A stretch of DNA of 64,000 bases from JASGJS01 sp047601185 (GTDB taxonomy: Bacteria > Pseudomonadota > Gammaproteobacteria > JAURND01): NCBI GenBank assembly GCA_047601185.1, contig JASGJS010000001.1:1240001-1304000 (forward strand), written 5' to 3'. A model generated the notes under the pieces. The model did no database searches, had not been told where the DNA came from, and was given only the letters and a program-made list of their open reading frames with translations. Shown here one piece after another: positions 15,358 through 23,993 of the stretch (positions are counted from its first letter, which is position 1; every line of letters begins with the position of its first letter). The position numbers and the translations under genes are program-made.

Positions 15358-16410
15358 ATGCCCGTTATAAAATTTGGTTCAGAATCTGAAAAAGTCGTCA
15401 CGCGTGAGGAATTTTCTTTACAAAAAGCCCTTGAAACATTAAAGCACGAAGTCATCGCTGTCATTGGTTATGGCGTACAAGGGCCTGCTCAAGCGCTGAA
15501 TTTAAGAGATAATGGTTTTAATGTGATTGTCGGGCAGCGCGAAAACTCCCCCTCTTGGGCACAAGCAGTCGCAGATGGCTGGGTGCCAGGAAAAACCTTA
15601 TTCAATATTGAAACCGCCTGCGACAAAGGAACATTCATTTGCTATTTAGTATCTGATGCTGCGCAAATGCAATTGTGGCCAACGGTTAAAAAATATTTAA
15701 CGCCTGGCAAAACGTTATATTTTTCCCATGGCTTCTCCGTGACATATCAAGCACGAACGCAAGTCGTTCCGCCTACGGATATTGACGTCATTTTAGTTGC
15801 ACCCAAAGGTTCAGGGCGTAGCGTGCGCAAATTATTCTTAGAAAAAAAAGGCATCAATTCTAGCTATGCGGTATTTCAAGATGTTTCAGGTCAGGCTGAA
15901 AAAAAAGCTGTAGCCTTCGGTATTGGCGTGGGTTCAGGTTATTTATTTCAAACCACTTTTGAGAAAGAAGTCTACAGCGATTTAGTGGGAGAGCGCGGGG
16001 TATTAATGGGCGCATTGGCCGGTATTATTAAAGCGCAATATGCAGTATTACGTCAACATGGCCATTCACCGAGCGAAGCGTTTAACGAAACGGTAGAAGA
16101 ACTGACTCAAAGCTTAATCCCCTTGGTGGCGAATAAGGGCATGGACTGGATGTATGAAAATTGTTCGACCACTGCGCAACGTGGTGCGTTAGATTGGTTG
16201 CCGAAATTTCAAGAAGCCGTTATGCCAGTATTTGAAGCGTTATATCAAAGTGTCGAATCAGGTCAAGAGACAGCGCGTGTCATTACTGCTAACAGCCAAG
16301 TAGACTATAAAGAAAAATTACAAGCAGAATTGACAGAAATGCGTAACGAAGAATTATGGCAGGTAGGGGCCACATTGAGAAAATTACGTCCAGGAAATGA
16401 TAACGTATGA
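15358..16410 (+). CDS. ilvC: Ketol-acid reductoisomerase
   Basis: 350 residues. It isomerises and reduces acetolactate or acetohydroxybutyrate with NADPH and Mg2+. Rossmann loop GYGVQGPAQALNLRDNG near 38-54; catalytic region FSHGFSV; ILVAPKGSGRSVRKLFLEKKGINSSYAVFQD; SDLVGERGVLMG; SPSEAFNETVEELTQSL; CSTTAQRGALDW. The spellings DGWVPGK, GINSSYAV and STTA.RGALDW are those of the fungal/plant-mitochondrial and Bacteroidetes-type enzyme as I know it, rather than the usual proteobacterial form, so lateral acquisition is plausible. A strong taggag site precedes the ATG; the next gene overlaps by 4 bp. Confidence 0.95.
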   Translation: MPVIKFGSESEKVVTREEFSLQKALETLKHEVIAVIGYGVQGPAQALNLRDNGFNVIVGQRENSPSWAQAVADGWVPGKTLFNIETACDKGTFICYLVSDAAQMQLWPTVKKYLTPGKTLYFSHGFSVTYQARTQVVPPTDIDVILVAPKGSGRSVRKLFLEKKGINSSYAVFQDVSGQAEKKAVAFGIGVGSGYLFQTTFEKEVYSDLVGERGVLMGALAGIIKAQYAVLRQHGHSPSEAFNETVEELTQSLIPLVANKGMDWMYENCSTTAQRGALDWLPKFQEAVMPVFEALYQSVESGQETARVITANSQVDYKEKLQAELTEMRNEELWQVGATLRKLRPGNDNV

Positions 16411-18203
16411 AAGCGCATTATCAGCTTATCGATTTTATTTCTAAAAAACCGGTCATACCGAACGGATTGGTTTTTGCAGGTGAAGACTCTCCTTGGGAAG
16501 TGCAGATGGATATCTCTGCGATCAAGGCGCAACTCGATTTAAATTATTTTAAAATGGCGCCAGCAGGATTGGCGAAATATTTGCCTTTTATGCCGATTAA
16601 AAAGAATTCTGAATTTGTATCGCTCAAAGAAACTGCGACACCTTTGATTAAAAGCCAAGCGTTAGGGAAACGTTTAAATTTAGAGTTATATTTTAAAGTA
16701 GAAGGGAAAAATCCTACCGGTTCATTTAAAGACCGTGGTTCAGCAGTCGATATCACTGTTGCACGAGAATTTAAGGCGCCAGGGATTGTTTTAGCTTCAA
16801 CCGGTAATATGGCCGCTTCTTGTGCTTGCTATGCCGCAGCGGCCAAAATCCCTTGTTTTATCTTTGTGCCAGAAGGGGTTGCTGTTGCAAAGTTAGCGCA
16901 AGTCATTGCTTATGGTGGGCGTATTGTGCAAATTAAAGGCACTTATAATGATGCTGCCACCTTAGCACTCTCCTTAGCGCATAAATTGGGTTTTTATTTA
17001 GCAGGGGATTATGCCTATCGTGTTGAAGGCCAAAAAACCGCAGCCTTTGAAATGATAGATCAATTATTTTATCAAGCACCTGATTGGGTGGTGGTGCCGA
17101 TTGGCTGTGGCACCAATATGACCGCTTATAAAAAAGGATTTAGTGAATATCAACAATTAGGATTGATTAACCAAATGCCGCAATTATTAGGGGTTCAAGC
17201 TGAAGGCGCAGCGGCAGTGGTGCATAGTTATCAAAAACACAGCCAGCAGATCGAAGGTTTAGCGCAAGCGGATACCTTAGCTTCAGCGATTGCCGTGCCA
17301 AATCCTATTGATGGCGTTAAGGCTTTAGAAGCGATTTATAGCACCAATGGCAGTGCTGTCGCGGTAAGCGATTCTGAAATTTTACAAGCGCAATATTTAT
17401 TATCTACGGAAGAAGGATTGTTTGTCGAAAGCGCATCAGCAGCCACCATCGCAGCTTTAATAAAATCCCCACATTTAATCCCGCCTGGATCTAAAGTGGT
17501 TTGTGTCTTAACCGGCGATGGTTTAAAAGATGCTGGTGTTGTATTGAAAGCTGCCATTAAGCCCGCGACAATTTATCCTAATGACAACGAATTTTTAGCA
17601 CTCTATCAAAATAATTTTTTCAAAGGCAAAAGTATGATTTTTGTGGATAAAAATCAAGTGCTGTTTGAAAAAAAACCGAGTATTGAAGACATCAGAACGC
17701 AGATCACTACTTTAATTGGCGCCAGCTATTCGGAAGTGTATTTGGTCAGGATTCAATCTATTTTGGATAAAATACTCACGAAAGGGAAAGCCATTACCGT
17801 TTCAGATTTTCAAGACAGCATGCAAGACGCCCTCGAAATGCCTTTATATCAAAACAAAGCAGTTTTTTCTGTGCAGGATTTTACCGTGACGACCCGCAAA
17901 GATCGTGTTGCGGAAGCGACCGTCACAGTAAAAATTGCCGGCGAAGAATATCAGGCTACAGCAGAAGGAACAGGCCCCGTGGATGCGATTATCAAAGCAT
18001 TAAGTTCTGCCTGCCACACGCAAATTGATTTCAAATTAACCGAATACAAAGTAGAAATTCGTAGCCATGGCACTGACGCCGTGGTTTATGTAGAATTAAA
18101 ACTCGTCAAGAATCAAGCATACTCATTAGGATGTGGAACATCTCCTGATATTGTTCAAGCTTCTATCGAAGCCTTTGAAGAAGCGTATAATGGATTCGTT
18201 TGA
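16407..18203 (+). CDS. Threonine synthase/dehydratase-like PLP enzyme fused to a LeuA-type allosteric domain
   Basis: 598 residues in three parts. Residues about 70-385 are a fold-type II PLP enzyme: Schiff-base Lys108 in NPTGSFKDRG, GNMAAS at 133-138, phosphate loop IGCGTN at 232-237, and VLTGDGLKD near 368. The SFKDRG spelling is that of threonine synthase. Residues about 405-480 form a linker region with KGKAITVSDFQDSM. Residues about 485-595 match the regulatory (LeuA dimer) domain of 2-isopropylmalate synthase: VKIAGEEYQATAEGTGPVDA, TDAVVYVELKL, SPDIVQASIEAFEEAYN. It sits between ilvC (ATGA overlap) and ilvD, where an ilvA threonine deaminase is expected, and no ilvA is seen. It is therefore inferred to make 2-oxobutyrate from threonine, with allosteric control by a branched-chain amino acid. 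Threonine synthase activity is the alternative. Confidence 0.85.
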   Translation: MKAHYQLIDFISKKPVIPNGLVFAGEDSPWEVQMDISAIKAQLDLNYFKMAPAGLAKYLPFMPIKKNSEFVSLKETATPLIKSQALGKRLNLELYFKVEGKNPTGSFKDRGSAVDITVAREFKAPGIVLASTGNMAASCACYAAAAKIPCFIFVPEGVAVAKLAQVIAYGGRIVQIKGTYNDAATLALSLAHKLGFYLAGDYAYRVEGQKTAAFEMIDQLFYQAPDWVVVPIGCGTNMTAYKKGFSEYQQLGLINQMPQLLGVQAEGAAAVVHSYQKHSQQIEGLAQADTLASAIAVPNPIDGVKALEAIYSTNGSAVAVSDSEILQAQYLLSTEEGLFVESASAATIAALIKSPHLIPPGSKVVCVLTGDGLKDAGVVLKAAIKPATIYPNDNEFLALYQNNFFKGKSMIFVDKNQVLFEKKPSIEDIRTQITTLIGASYSEVYLVRIQSILDKILTKGKAITVSDFQDSMQDALEMPLYQNKAVFSVQDFTVTTRKDRVAEATVTVKIAGEEYQATAEGTGPVDAIIKALSSACHTQIDFKLTEYKVEIRSHGTDAVVYVELKLVKNQAYSLGCGTSPDIVQASIEAFEEAYNGFV

Positions 18204-18229
18204 TGTTTCTAAGAGGATTTGAACTGGCG

Positions 18230-18365
18230 CGCTTTTACCTTCTCCCCATAGGAGATTTGAGGTGATGAGCTACTTACTTCTCCCTCTGTGGGAAATTTGA
18301 AATGGCGAGCTGTTGCCTTCTCCCCCTGTGGGAGAAGGTGGCCGAATAGGCCGGATGAGGGGTAA
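18230..18365. repeat. CCTTCTCCC palindromic repeats, one full and two decayed copies
   Basis: A full unit (ccttctccccctgtgggaga ... ccggatgagggg, 18318-18362) is preceded by two partial copies of ccttctcccc / tctccctctgtggga (near 18237 and 18280), separated by the repeated phrase gaggtgatgagct / gaaatggcgagct. These lie between the fusion gene and ilvD within the presumed operon. They are the same family as at 1908, 4212, 27228 and 49155. Confidence 0.8.
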
Positions 18366-18391
18366 CAAAAGAAACTTTCAGGAGGATTTAG

Positions 18392-20065
18392 ATGTCATTC
18401 AATAAATACAGTGCTCACATCACGCAACCGCGCTCCCAAGGCGCGTCACAAGCCATGCTGCACGCCATAGGCCTCACAGAAAAAGATTTAAACAAGCCAC
18501 AAATCGGCATTGCCAGCATGTGGTACGAAGGTAACCCTTGCAACATGCATCTGCTCGAGTTAGCTGATGTCGTTAAAGCTGGTGTCAACGCACAAGGATT
18601 AATAGGCTTACGTTTTAATACGATTGGCGTCAGCGATGGCATTTCGATGGGCACCACAGGCATGTGTTATTCTTTGCAATCTCGCGATCTCATCGCAGAT
18701 TCGATTGAAACCGTCATGGGTGCGCAATGGTATGATGCTTTAATTGCCGTGCCGGGTTGTGACAAAAACATGCCTGGTTGCTTAATGGCCATGGGGCGGT
18801 TAAATCGCCCCAGTTTAATGGTGTATGGCGGCACGATTAAAGCGGGTCATTTAAATGGCGAAACCATCGATATTGTATCGGCTTTTCAAAGTTACGGTGA
18901 ATATATCGCGGGAAAAATTGATGACGCAGAACGCAAAGCCATTATTCAACATGCGTGTCCCGGCGCAGGTGCTTGTGGCGGGATGTATACCGCCAATACC
19001 ATGGCCTGTTCAATTGAAGCATTAGGCATGAGTTTGCCTTATAGCTCGTCCAATCCTGCATTATCATTGGAGAAACAACAAGAATGCGCACAAGCAGGCG
19101 AAGCCATTAAAATATTATTGGAGCGTGATATTAAGCCCAAAGATATCATGACTAAAAAAGCCTTTGACAATGCGATTACACTCGTCATTGCGTTAGGCGG
19201 TTCGACCAATGCGGTTTTGCATTTAATTGCGATGGCGCGCGCAGTTGATATTGATTTAACGCTAAAAGATTTTCAAGACATCAGCGCACGCACTCCATTA
19301 TTAGCAGATTTCAAACCTTCTGGAAAATTTGAAATGGAAGATTTGCATCATTATGGCGGCACGCCAGCCGTGATGAAACTGCTATTAAACGCAGGTTATT
19401 TGCATGGAGATTGTCTGACAGTGACCGGCAAAACTTTAGCAGAAAATTTAGAACCATTACCCGCATTAAGTGAAGGTCAGCCTATCATTCATCCTTTAGA
19501 TCATCCACTTAAAGCCAATGGTCATCTCCAAATATTATATGGCAACCTAGCACCTCGAGGCGCTGTCGCAAAAATTACCGGCAAAGAAGGCATGCGTTTT
19601 AGTGGTCCCGCCAAAGTGTTTGACTCAGAAGATGAGATGATTCATGCCTTGGAAGCCAAACAAATCCAAGCCGGTGACGTCATTATCATCCGTTACGTCG
19701 GACCTCAAGGCGGCCCCGGCATGCCAGAAATGCTAAAACCCACCTCAGCGATTATGGGTGCTGGATTAGGCAAAGACGTCGCTTTAATTACGGATGGACG
19801 TTTTTCAGGCGGCTCGCATGGTTTCATCGTCGGACACGTGTGTCCAGAAGCGCAAGTCGGAGGGCCCTTAGCCTTGGTGCAGGATGGAGATAAGATCACC
19901 ATCGACGCTGAACAAAATATTGTCACGTTGGATTTAACAGATGTAGAACTCGCTGAACGTCGTAAACAATGGGTGATGCCGCCCTATAAAGCAGATCGAG
20001 GCACTTTATTTAAATATATTAAAAATGTAGCGCCGGCGGATTGTGGGTGTGTGACGGATGAGTGA
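18392..20065 (+). CDS. ilvD: Dihydroxy-acid dehydratase
   Basis: 557 residues. It dehydrates 2,3-dihydroxy acids to the 2-oxo acids of Ile and Val. Cluster cysteines C50 (GNPCNMH), C123 (PGCDKNMPGC) and C195 (GAGACGGMYTAN) fit the [2Fe-2S] class. The compact 557-residue form and the spelling SPQIGIASMWYEGNPCN-like (IGIASMWYEGNPCN) resemble the short DHAD of plants, fungi and Bacteroidetes rather than the 610-residue enterobacterial IlvD. caggagga lies 8 bp before the ATG. It is the last gene of the ilv operon. Confidence 0.95.
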   Translation: MSFNKYSAHITQPRSQGASQAMLHAIGLTEKDLNKPQIGIASMWYEGNPCNMHLLELADVVKAGVNAQGLIGLRFNTIGVSDGISMGTTGMCYSLQSRDLIADSIETVMGAQWYDALIAVPGCDKNMPGCLMAMGRLNRPSLMVYGGTIKAGHLNGETIDIVSAFQSYGEYIAGKIDDAERKAIIQHACPGAGACGGMYTANTMACSIEALGMSLPYSSSNPALSLEKQQECAQAGEAIKILLERDIKPKDIMTKKAFDNAITLVIALGGSTNAVLHLIAMARAVDIDLTLKDFQDISARTPLLADFKPSGKFEMEDLHHYGGTPAVMKLLLNAGYLHGDCLTVTGKTLAENLEPLPALSEGQPIIHPLDHPLKANGHLQILYGNLAPRGAVAKITGKEGMRFSGPAKVFDSEDEMIHALEAKQIQAGDVIIIRYVGPQGGPGMPEMLKPTSAIMGAGLGKDVALITDGRFSGGSHGFIVGHVCPEAQVGGPLALVQDGDKITIDAEQNIVTLDLTDVELAERRKQWVMPPYKADRGTLFKYIKNVAPADCGCVTDE

Positions 20066-20176
20066 GTTTTAACTCATCTTGGCTTCCTAATTGCACTTCA
20101 TTTGTGAATCGGCGGTTGATTTTAGGACAAAAATATATGGCTAATCAACAGAGGATGGAGTCCGCAAGAACGTATG

Positions 20177-20494
20177 TCATACTTCTTTACAAGTGCAACA
20201 TAAGGTCAGGTATACTGCTTCTGTTAAAGTCGCACAATTTAATTTCTGTTTAATAGATTTACGGTAGGTTTCTATTGTAGATTGTTTAACGCCTAATAGT
20301 TGCGCTGTTTGTTGAGCAGTTCTACCTTGCGCTGCCGCCAGGATACACCGTCGTTCTTGTGGCGCAAGCTTTTGATAATTATGAGAAAATTTGGATTTTT
20401 CTAGGGATTTAAGCTGAAGCTCTTGTATGACACATGACTCTCGATTCTCTTCAGGGCTTAAAAGGTTTTCAGACATTTCTTCGGGATTACTCAT
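20177..20494 (-). CDS. LuxR-type helix-turn-helix regulator
   Basis: 105 residues. A C-terminal LuxR/GerE helix-turn-helix occupies about 40-95 (LAPQERRCILAAAQGRTAQQTAQLLGVKQSTIETYRKSIKQKLNC), with the usual TIETYRK recognition helix. The N-terminal 35 residues have no receiver or ligand domain. Proteins of this size often act as free DNA-binding factors. It is divergent from the HTH/S24-like regulator at 20665. Between it and ilvD (20066-20176) I see only a small possible hairpin near 20055-20079. Confidence 0.85.
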   Translation of the reverse strand: MSNPEEMSENLLSPEENRESCVIQELQLKSLEKSKFSHNYQKLAPQERRCILAAAQGRTAQQTAQLLGVKQSTIETYRKSIKQKLNCATLTEAVYLTLCCTCKEV

Positions 20495-20584
20495 ACTGAC
20501 TTACGCCTCTGTCGCATTAAATTTAATATTGCTATTATTGGGTAACGATATTTGAGGGGATAGGACCCCATTAAGTATTTTGAC

Positions 20585-20617
20585 CATTATTTTAATCAAA
20601 TATTGATTAAAATAATG
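20585..20617. promoter_or_regulatory. 33-bp perfect palindrome between two divergent regulators
   Basis: Arms cattattttaatcaa and ttgattaaaataatg (15 bp each, perfect) around ata. It sits directly after a TTGACC hexamer (20579-20584), about 48 bp upstream of the regulator gene at 20665 and 90 bp from the LuxR-type gene. It is best read as an operator, probably for the S24/HTH regulator. Confidence 0.75.
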
Positions 20618-20664
20618 TAGTCCAAACGCCCAATGTGCTATTAATTTTGATTTAAGGGGAGAAA

Positions 20665-21306
20665 ATGGGGTCAAAACAACTGTCTAGGCATGGTCATCAG
20701 ACCCCAGAGGCAAGAGGGTTAAGGGTTCGTTATGTGCGGGACACACTTTTAAGGTATTCACGACGAAAATTTGGGGATAAATATGACATACCTGCGCCCA
20801 CGCTTCAAAATTGGGAAATCGGGAAATATGGGGGGCTAACTGAAAAGGGGGCCCTAAAATTGCTGAATGCCTTTGCCTCGGAAGGAATCCCTGTCACTTT
20901 AGAGTGGCTATTTTATGGGCATGGCTTAGAACCATCAGGCCCAATAGCTCCAACTTCATTAGTTCAACTTGATCAAAATATTACGCGTGAACTACAGTTT
21001 TTTCACCAGTTACATCCAAATACAATTGATTTTATTGTGACTGATAACTGCATGAGCCCCATGTTACGAAAAGGAGATTTAGTTGCTGGAATACGATATT
21101 TTTCAGAAGAAATTAAAAAAATATCAGATGAATACTGTATCATTCAACTGAAAAATGGTGAAACAATGATATCTAGTTTTGAAGTTGATAAAAATACATG
21201 TCTTTTGAAGAAGATGCAAGTGAAGTCGGTCGTTTTAACTCTGCCATTAGATGCTATATTTAGCATAGCTCCAATTTTGTGGATTAGACGCAAAGTCATC
21301 AAATAA
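20665..21306 (+). CDS. Helix-turn-helix regulator with S24/LexA-like C-terminal domain
   Basis: 213 residues. N-terminal HTH of the Legionellales-type phage-repressor-like family (LRVRYVRDTLLRYSRRKFGDKYDIPAPTLQNWEIGKYGGLTEKGALKLLNAF). The C-terminal half (about 120-205) has VTDNCMSPMLRKGDLVAG, the S24 fold signature in which Ser of the SPML motif would be the nucleophile; a matching catalytic Lys is not obvious, so self-cleavage is uncertain. aaggggagaaa precedes the ATG. Likely autoregulated through the palindrome at 20585-20617. Confidence 0.85.
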   Translation: MGSKQLSRHGHQTPEARGLRVRYVRDTLLRYSRRKFGDKYDIPAPTLQNWEIGKYGGLTEKGALKLLNAFASEGIPVTLEWLFYGHGLEPSGPIAPTSLVQLDQNITRELQFFHQLHPNTIDFIVTDNCMSPMLRKGDLVAGIRYFSEEIKKISDEYCIIQLKNGETMISSFEVDKNTCLLKKMQVKSVVLTLPLDAIFSIAPILWIRRKVIK

Positions 21307-21326
21307 AATTGAAACTATAGTTAGTT

Positions 21327-21399
21327 GCTGGCGCGACGCGGCAATCCAGCTCTTTATATTCTGAACTAAACTTTGTACGAACAAATTACTCGCGCCAGC
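21327..21399. repeat. Inverted repeat between convergent genes
   Basis: Arms gctggcgcga (21327-21336) and tcgcgccagc (21390-21399), perfect 10 bp with a 53-bp loop, in the gap between the S24-type regulator and the response regulator, whose ends face each other. It may be a bidirectional terminator or a small decayed MITE. Confidence 0.45.
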
Positions 21400-21417
21400 G
21401 ATTAGTTACTGAGCATT

Positions 21418-22428
21418 TCATTCGTCTTCTAAATTTTTCAAATATTCTTTCAAGCTGGTTATTGAATTCAGATCGATACCAAATAGGTTTCCAGAGAGTA
21501 GGCAGTAATAATACGTTTGTTGACCACCTAATAAAGAGGTTGCTGGATGCATATATTTTTCCCATTCAGCAGGGGGTGTTTTTGTATCTTCTTCTGTATG
21601 GAAATAAGGGAATTTTTGGCGTGTCCTAAGCGCCATCTGAATTTCTTCAGGTGCCTCTTCTACCTCAGAAAAATCTGTCAAGCTGCTCATTTCAATTTCA
21701 TCTTTCATTAATAGCCAGGTAGGTTCTGCCTTATCATTCAACAATAAAAAACTTCCTTGATTATCTAAAAGATAAAATTCTACGATATTTTTATCTTCGC
21801 ATATGCTGTAAAAGAATTCTGCAAATACCGGGTCATCTAATAATGTTAACATGGGCTGATTGATATTAGCTTCAATTGCCCCTCGCAGATAATCTGATAA
21901 TTCTAGAAAGTAACTTAACAACAAATCTTCAATCGCTTTATTCAAAACGGGCATTAAATTAGGAGTGCTTTTTTGAATAAATTGATGGATACGTCTTTCA
22001 TTAAAAGCTTTAACGGCTAAATCGTTTTGAGCCTCTCCAGTCAACAACAGCTTCTTAATAAATTTATCTCTAACCGCATCACAACACTCAAGGCCATTAT
22101 ATCCAGGCATGGCATAGTCTGCCACTAACAAAGATATTTGCTTAAAGCGATTTTGGTTGTAAATTTCTGAATAAATGTCTCTTAAGCTTACTTGGCTAAC
22201 GATTAAATTGGCTTGCGCGCTATCTTCATCAAAAGTAACGCAACGATTAATGAAAGGATCTGGCTTATAATTTTTTAAAAAATTGACTAACTTGGTGGGG
22301 TCTGTGTAGTACTGACAAAGGAGCTTATCATCCAAGCCCATTTTTAAACCATCCAGATAGTTTTCTTGATCATCCACCAAAATAATTGTGGTTGGATAAT
22401 AACACAAGCTGACTCGACTTCCTTTCAT
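21418..22428 (-). CDS. Atypical response regulator with a large receiver insertion
   Basis: 336 residues. Receiver features: acidic pair D19-D20 (ILVDD), phosphoacceptor D104 (LLVADYAMPGYNGLE), T130 (LLLTGEA) and K153 (FIQKS). About 40 extra residues (60-98, including FINRCVTFDEDSAQ) separate the acidic pair from the phosphoacceptor strand, which is unusual. The C-terminal 180 residues have no recognised output domain and no HTH. Length and receiver style recall the LqsR-like group of Legionella quorum-sensing response regulators; this is from memory and needs a search. It overlaps the upstream kinase gene by 4 bp, so the two form a pair. Confidence 0.82.
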   Translation of the reverse strand: MKGSRVSLCYYPTTIILVDDQENYLDGLKMGLDDKLLCQYYTDPTKLVNFLKNYKPDPFINRCVTFDEDSAQANLIVSQVSLRDIYSEIYNQNRFKQISLLVADYAMPGYNGLECCDAVRDKFIKKLLLTGEAQNDLAVKAFNERRIHQFIQKSTPNLMPVLNKAIEDLLLSYFLELSDYLRGAIEANINQPMLTLLDDPVFAEFFYSICEDKNIVEFYLLDNQGSFLLLNDKAEPTWLLMKDEIEMSSLTDFSEVEEAPEEIQMALRTRQKFPYFHTEEDTKTPPAEWEKYMHPATSLLGGQQTYYYCLLSGNLFGIDLNSITSLKEYLKNLEDE

Positions 22429-23993
22429 GATTTATCCTCACTAATCTTGGGAAAAAATAAAACAAATGCAGTATATTCACCTTCTTCAGAGGAACAGGTA
22501 ATATTGCCTCCTAGAGATTTCATCACATTCTTGCAAAATGTTAGACCGACGCCAGCGCCATGATACGTTTTACTGAAAAAACGCTTGAATATCTTTGAAA
22601 CAATCTCTTTAGGAATGCCTGAGCCAGTATCTCTGAATATTACCTTATTATACTCTTTATCTGTCTCAAGTAAAATGCTTATTTTTCCTTTGCTTACCTT
22701 AGCCATGTGGTACAAAGCATTTTTTATGAGGTTAAAAAAGACATGGGTAACCAATAATTCCGCTCCTTGAACAGTAAAATCATTCACAGTATCAACTGAC
22801 ACCGAATCTTTTTCACCCGGCTGGAAAGGGTAGCGTTTTAGAACCTCTTCTATACAGCTTGACATTTTAAAAGTCTCTGAACTTTTAGCTGAAACCGATG
22901 TTCTCAGCTTAATGAGCAGCATATCAATAAACATAAAGGCGGAGCGGATTTCTGAGCGCATTCGCGATATGGAGCTTTTCAAAACCCCCATTTTTTGGGA
23001 GGAAATGGTTCTTTCGATCAACCCTGCCTCCTCAGCTTTTTCGTAGCCTTCTAAAAGAGTGGGTAAGTATTTTTCAAGACCAGCGGTGGCAAGTTCTAAA
23101 GAGGCTAAAGGCGTGCGGATTTCGTGGGCGATGCTGGTGCTAACAGCAGACATTCCATCTAGTCTGTATTGTATTTCTCGATCTCGAGCTTCTTTTTCTC
23201 TAGTAATGTCAAATGACACCCCTAGTATGCCGATAACTTCGCCAATTTCATTATATAAAGGTGTTTTTTTGGAAAGATAAATTACTTTTTTTCCATTCGG
23301 CAAAATTAAAGGCTCTTCAACAGTTAATGTAATTTTATTATTAATAACTTCTTGGTCTGCTTTGGTTATTGCGTCGCCTTCTTTTTTTACAAGTTTTTCA
23401 GAAGTTTTTGTGTTTCTTAAAATTTCATAATTATTTTTCCCTATCATTTCTTTCGGAGAATTGAACCCAAAATTTTCAGCTTGCAGAAAATTACATCCAA
23501 GTAATATACAATTTTTATCTTTCCAATATATGTGAGCAGGAATACTTTCCATGATAGTATTTAATGTGAGCTTTGTTTCTGCTATTTGTTTTTCTAAATG
23601 TTTTTCTTTATTTTTTTGCTCAGTAATGTCCAGTGATATGCCTAGTATTCCTATACAGGCTCCTTCTTCATTTAATAAGGGTACTTTATTAGATAAAAAA
23701 TAGCAAAACTGACCATTGGCAAGAGCAGAGGTTTCTTCAACCAATTTGGGTAAATTTGACCGCATAATGCCGATATCTGCTTTTCTAATATCATCCGCCT
23801 GAGCTTTCCATGGCATGTCGTAATCAGTTTTGCCTATCATCTCATCTACGGTATATCCAGCAGACTCCGCTTGAGCGTTATTGCAACCTAAAAATGCACC
23901 TTTCTGATCTTTCCAATATATATGGCCAGGCAAAAAACGAGCCAAATTTTTCAAAGAAGTATTGAGTAAAGACAGATCAGACAAGTTTTCCAT
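22425..23993 (-). CDS. Double-PAS sensor histidine kinase
   Basis: 522 residues, no membrane segment, so probably cytosolic. Two PAS domains (about 12-125 and 142-265) each begin with (P/A)HIYWKD...LGCN and end with an LGIS/LGVS.DIT linker. Phospho-acceptor H290 is in STSIAHEIRTPLASLE, followed by a long helical dimerisation segment like that of the CqsS/LuxN/LqsS class. ATP-binding motifs: FFNLIKNALYHM (N box), FRDTGSGIPKEI (G1), GAGVGLTFCKNVM (G2). It has no receiver of its own; the partner is the adjacent response regulator. It overlaps the upstream 423-residue gene by 17 bp. Confidence 0.92.
   Translation of the reverse strand: MENLSDLSLLNTSLKNLARFLPGHIYWKDQKGAFLGCNNAQAESAGYTVDEMIGKTDYDMPWKAQADDIRKADIGIMRSNLPKLVEETSALANGQFCYFLSNKVPLLNEEGACIGILGISLDITEQKNKEKHLEKQIAETKLTLNTIMESIPAHIYWKDKNCILLGCNFLQAENFGFNSPKEMIGKNNYEILRNTKTSEKLVKKEGDAITKADQEVINNKITLTVEEPLILPNGKKVIYLSKKTPLYNEIGEVIGILGVSFDITREKEARDREIQYRLDGMSAVSTSIAHEIRTPLASLELATAGLEKYLPTLLEGYEKAEEAGLIERTISSQKMGVLKSSISRMRSEIRSAFMFIDMLLIKLRTSVSAKSSETFKMSSCIEEVLKRYPFQPGEKDSVSVDTVNDFTVQGAELLVTHVFFNLIKNALYHMAKVSKGKISILLETDKEYNKVIFRDTGSGIPKEIVSKIFKRFFSKTYHGAGVGLTFCKNVMKSLGGNITCSSEEGEYTAFVLFFPKISEDKS

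Noticed and set aside
20055..20079. Terminator after ilvD
   Set aside because: The small gatgagt/actcatc hairpin lacks a T run and overlaps the stop codon; too weak to list.
20062..20253. 63-codon ORF after ilvD
   Set aside because: It overlaps the LuxR-type gene antisense, with no ribosome-binding site or similarity.
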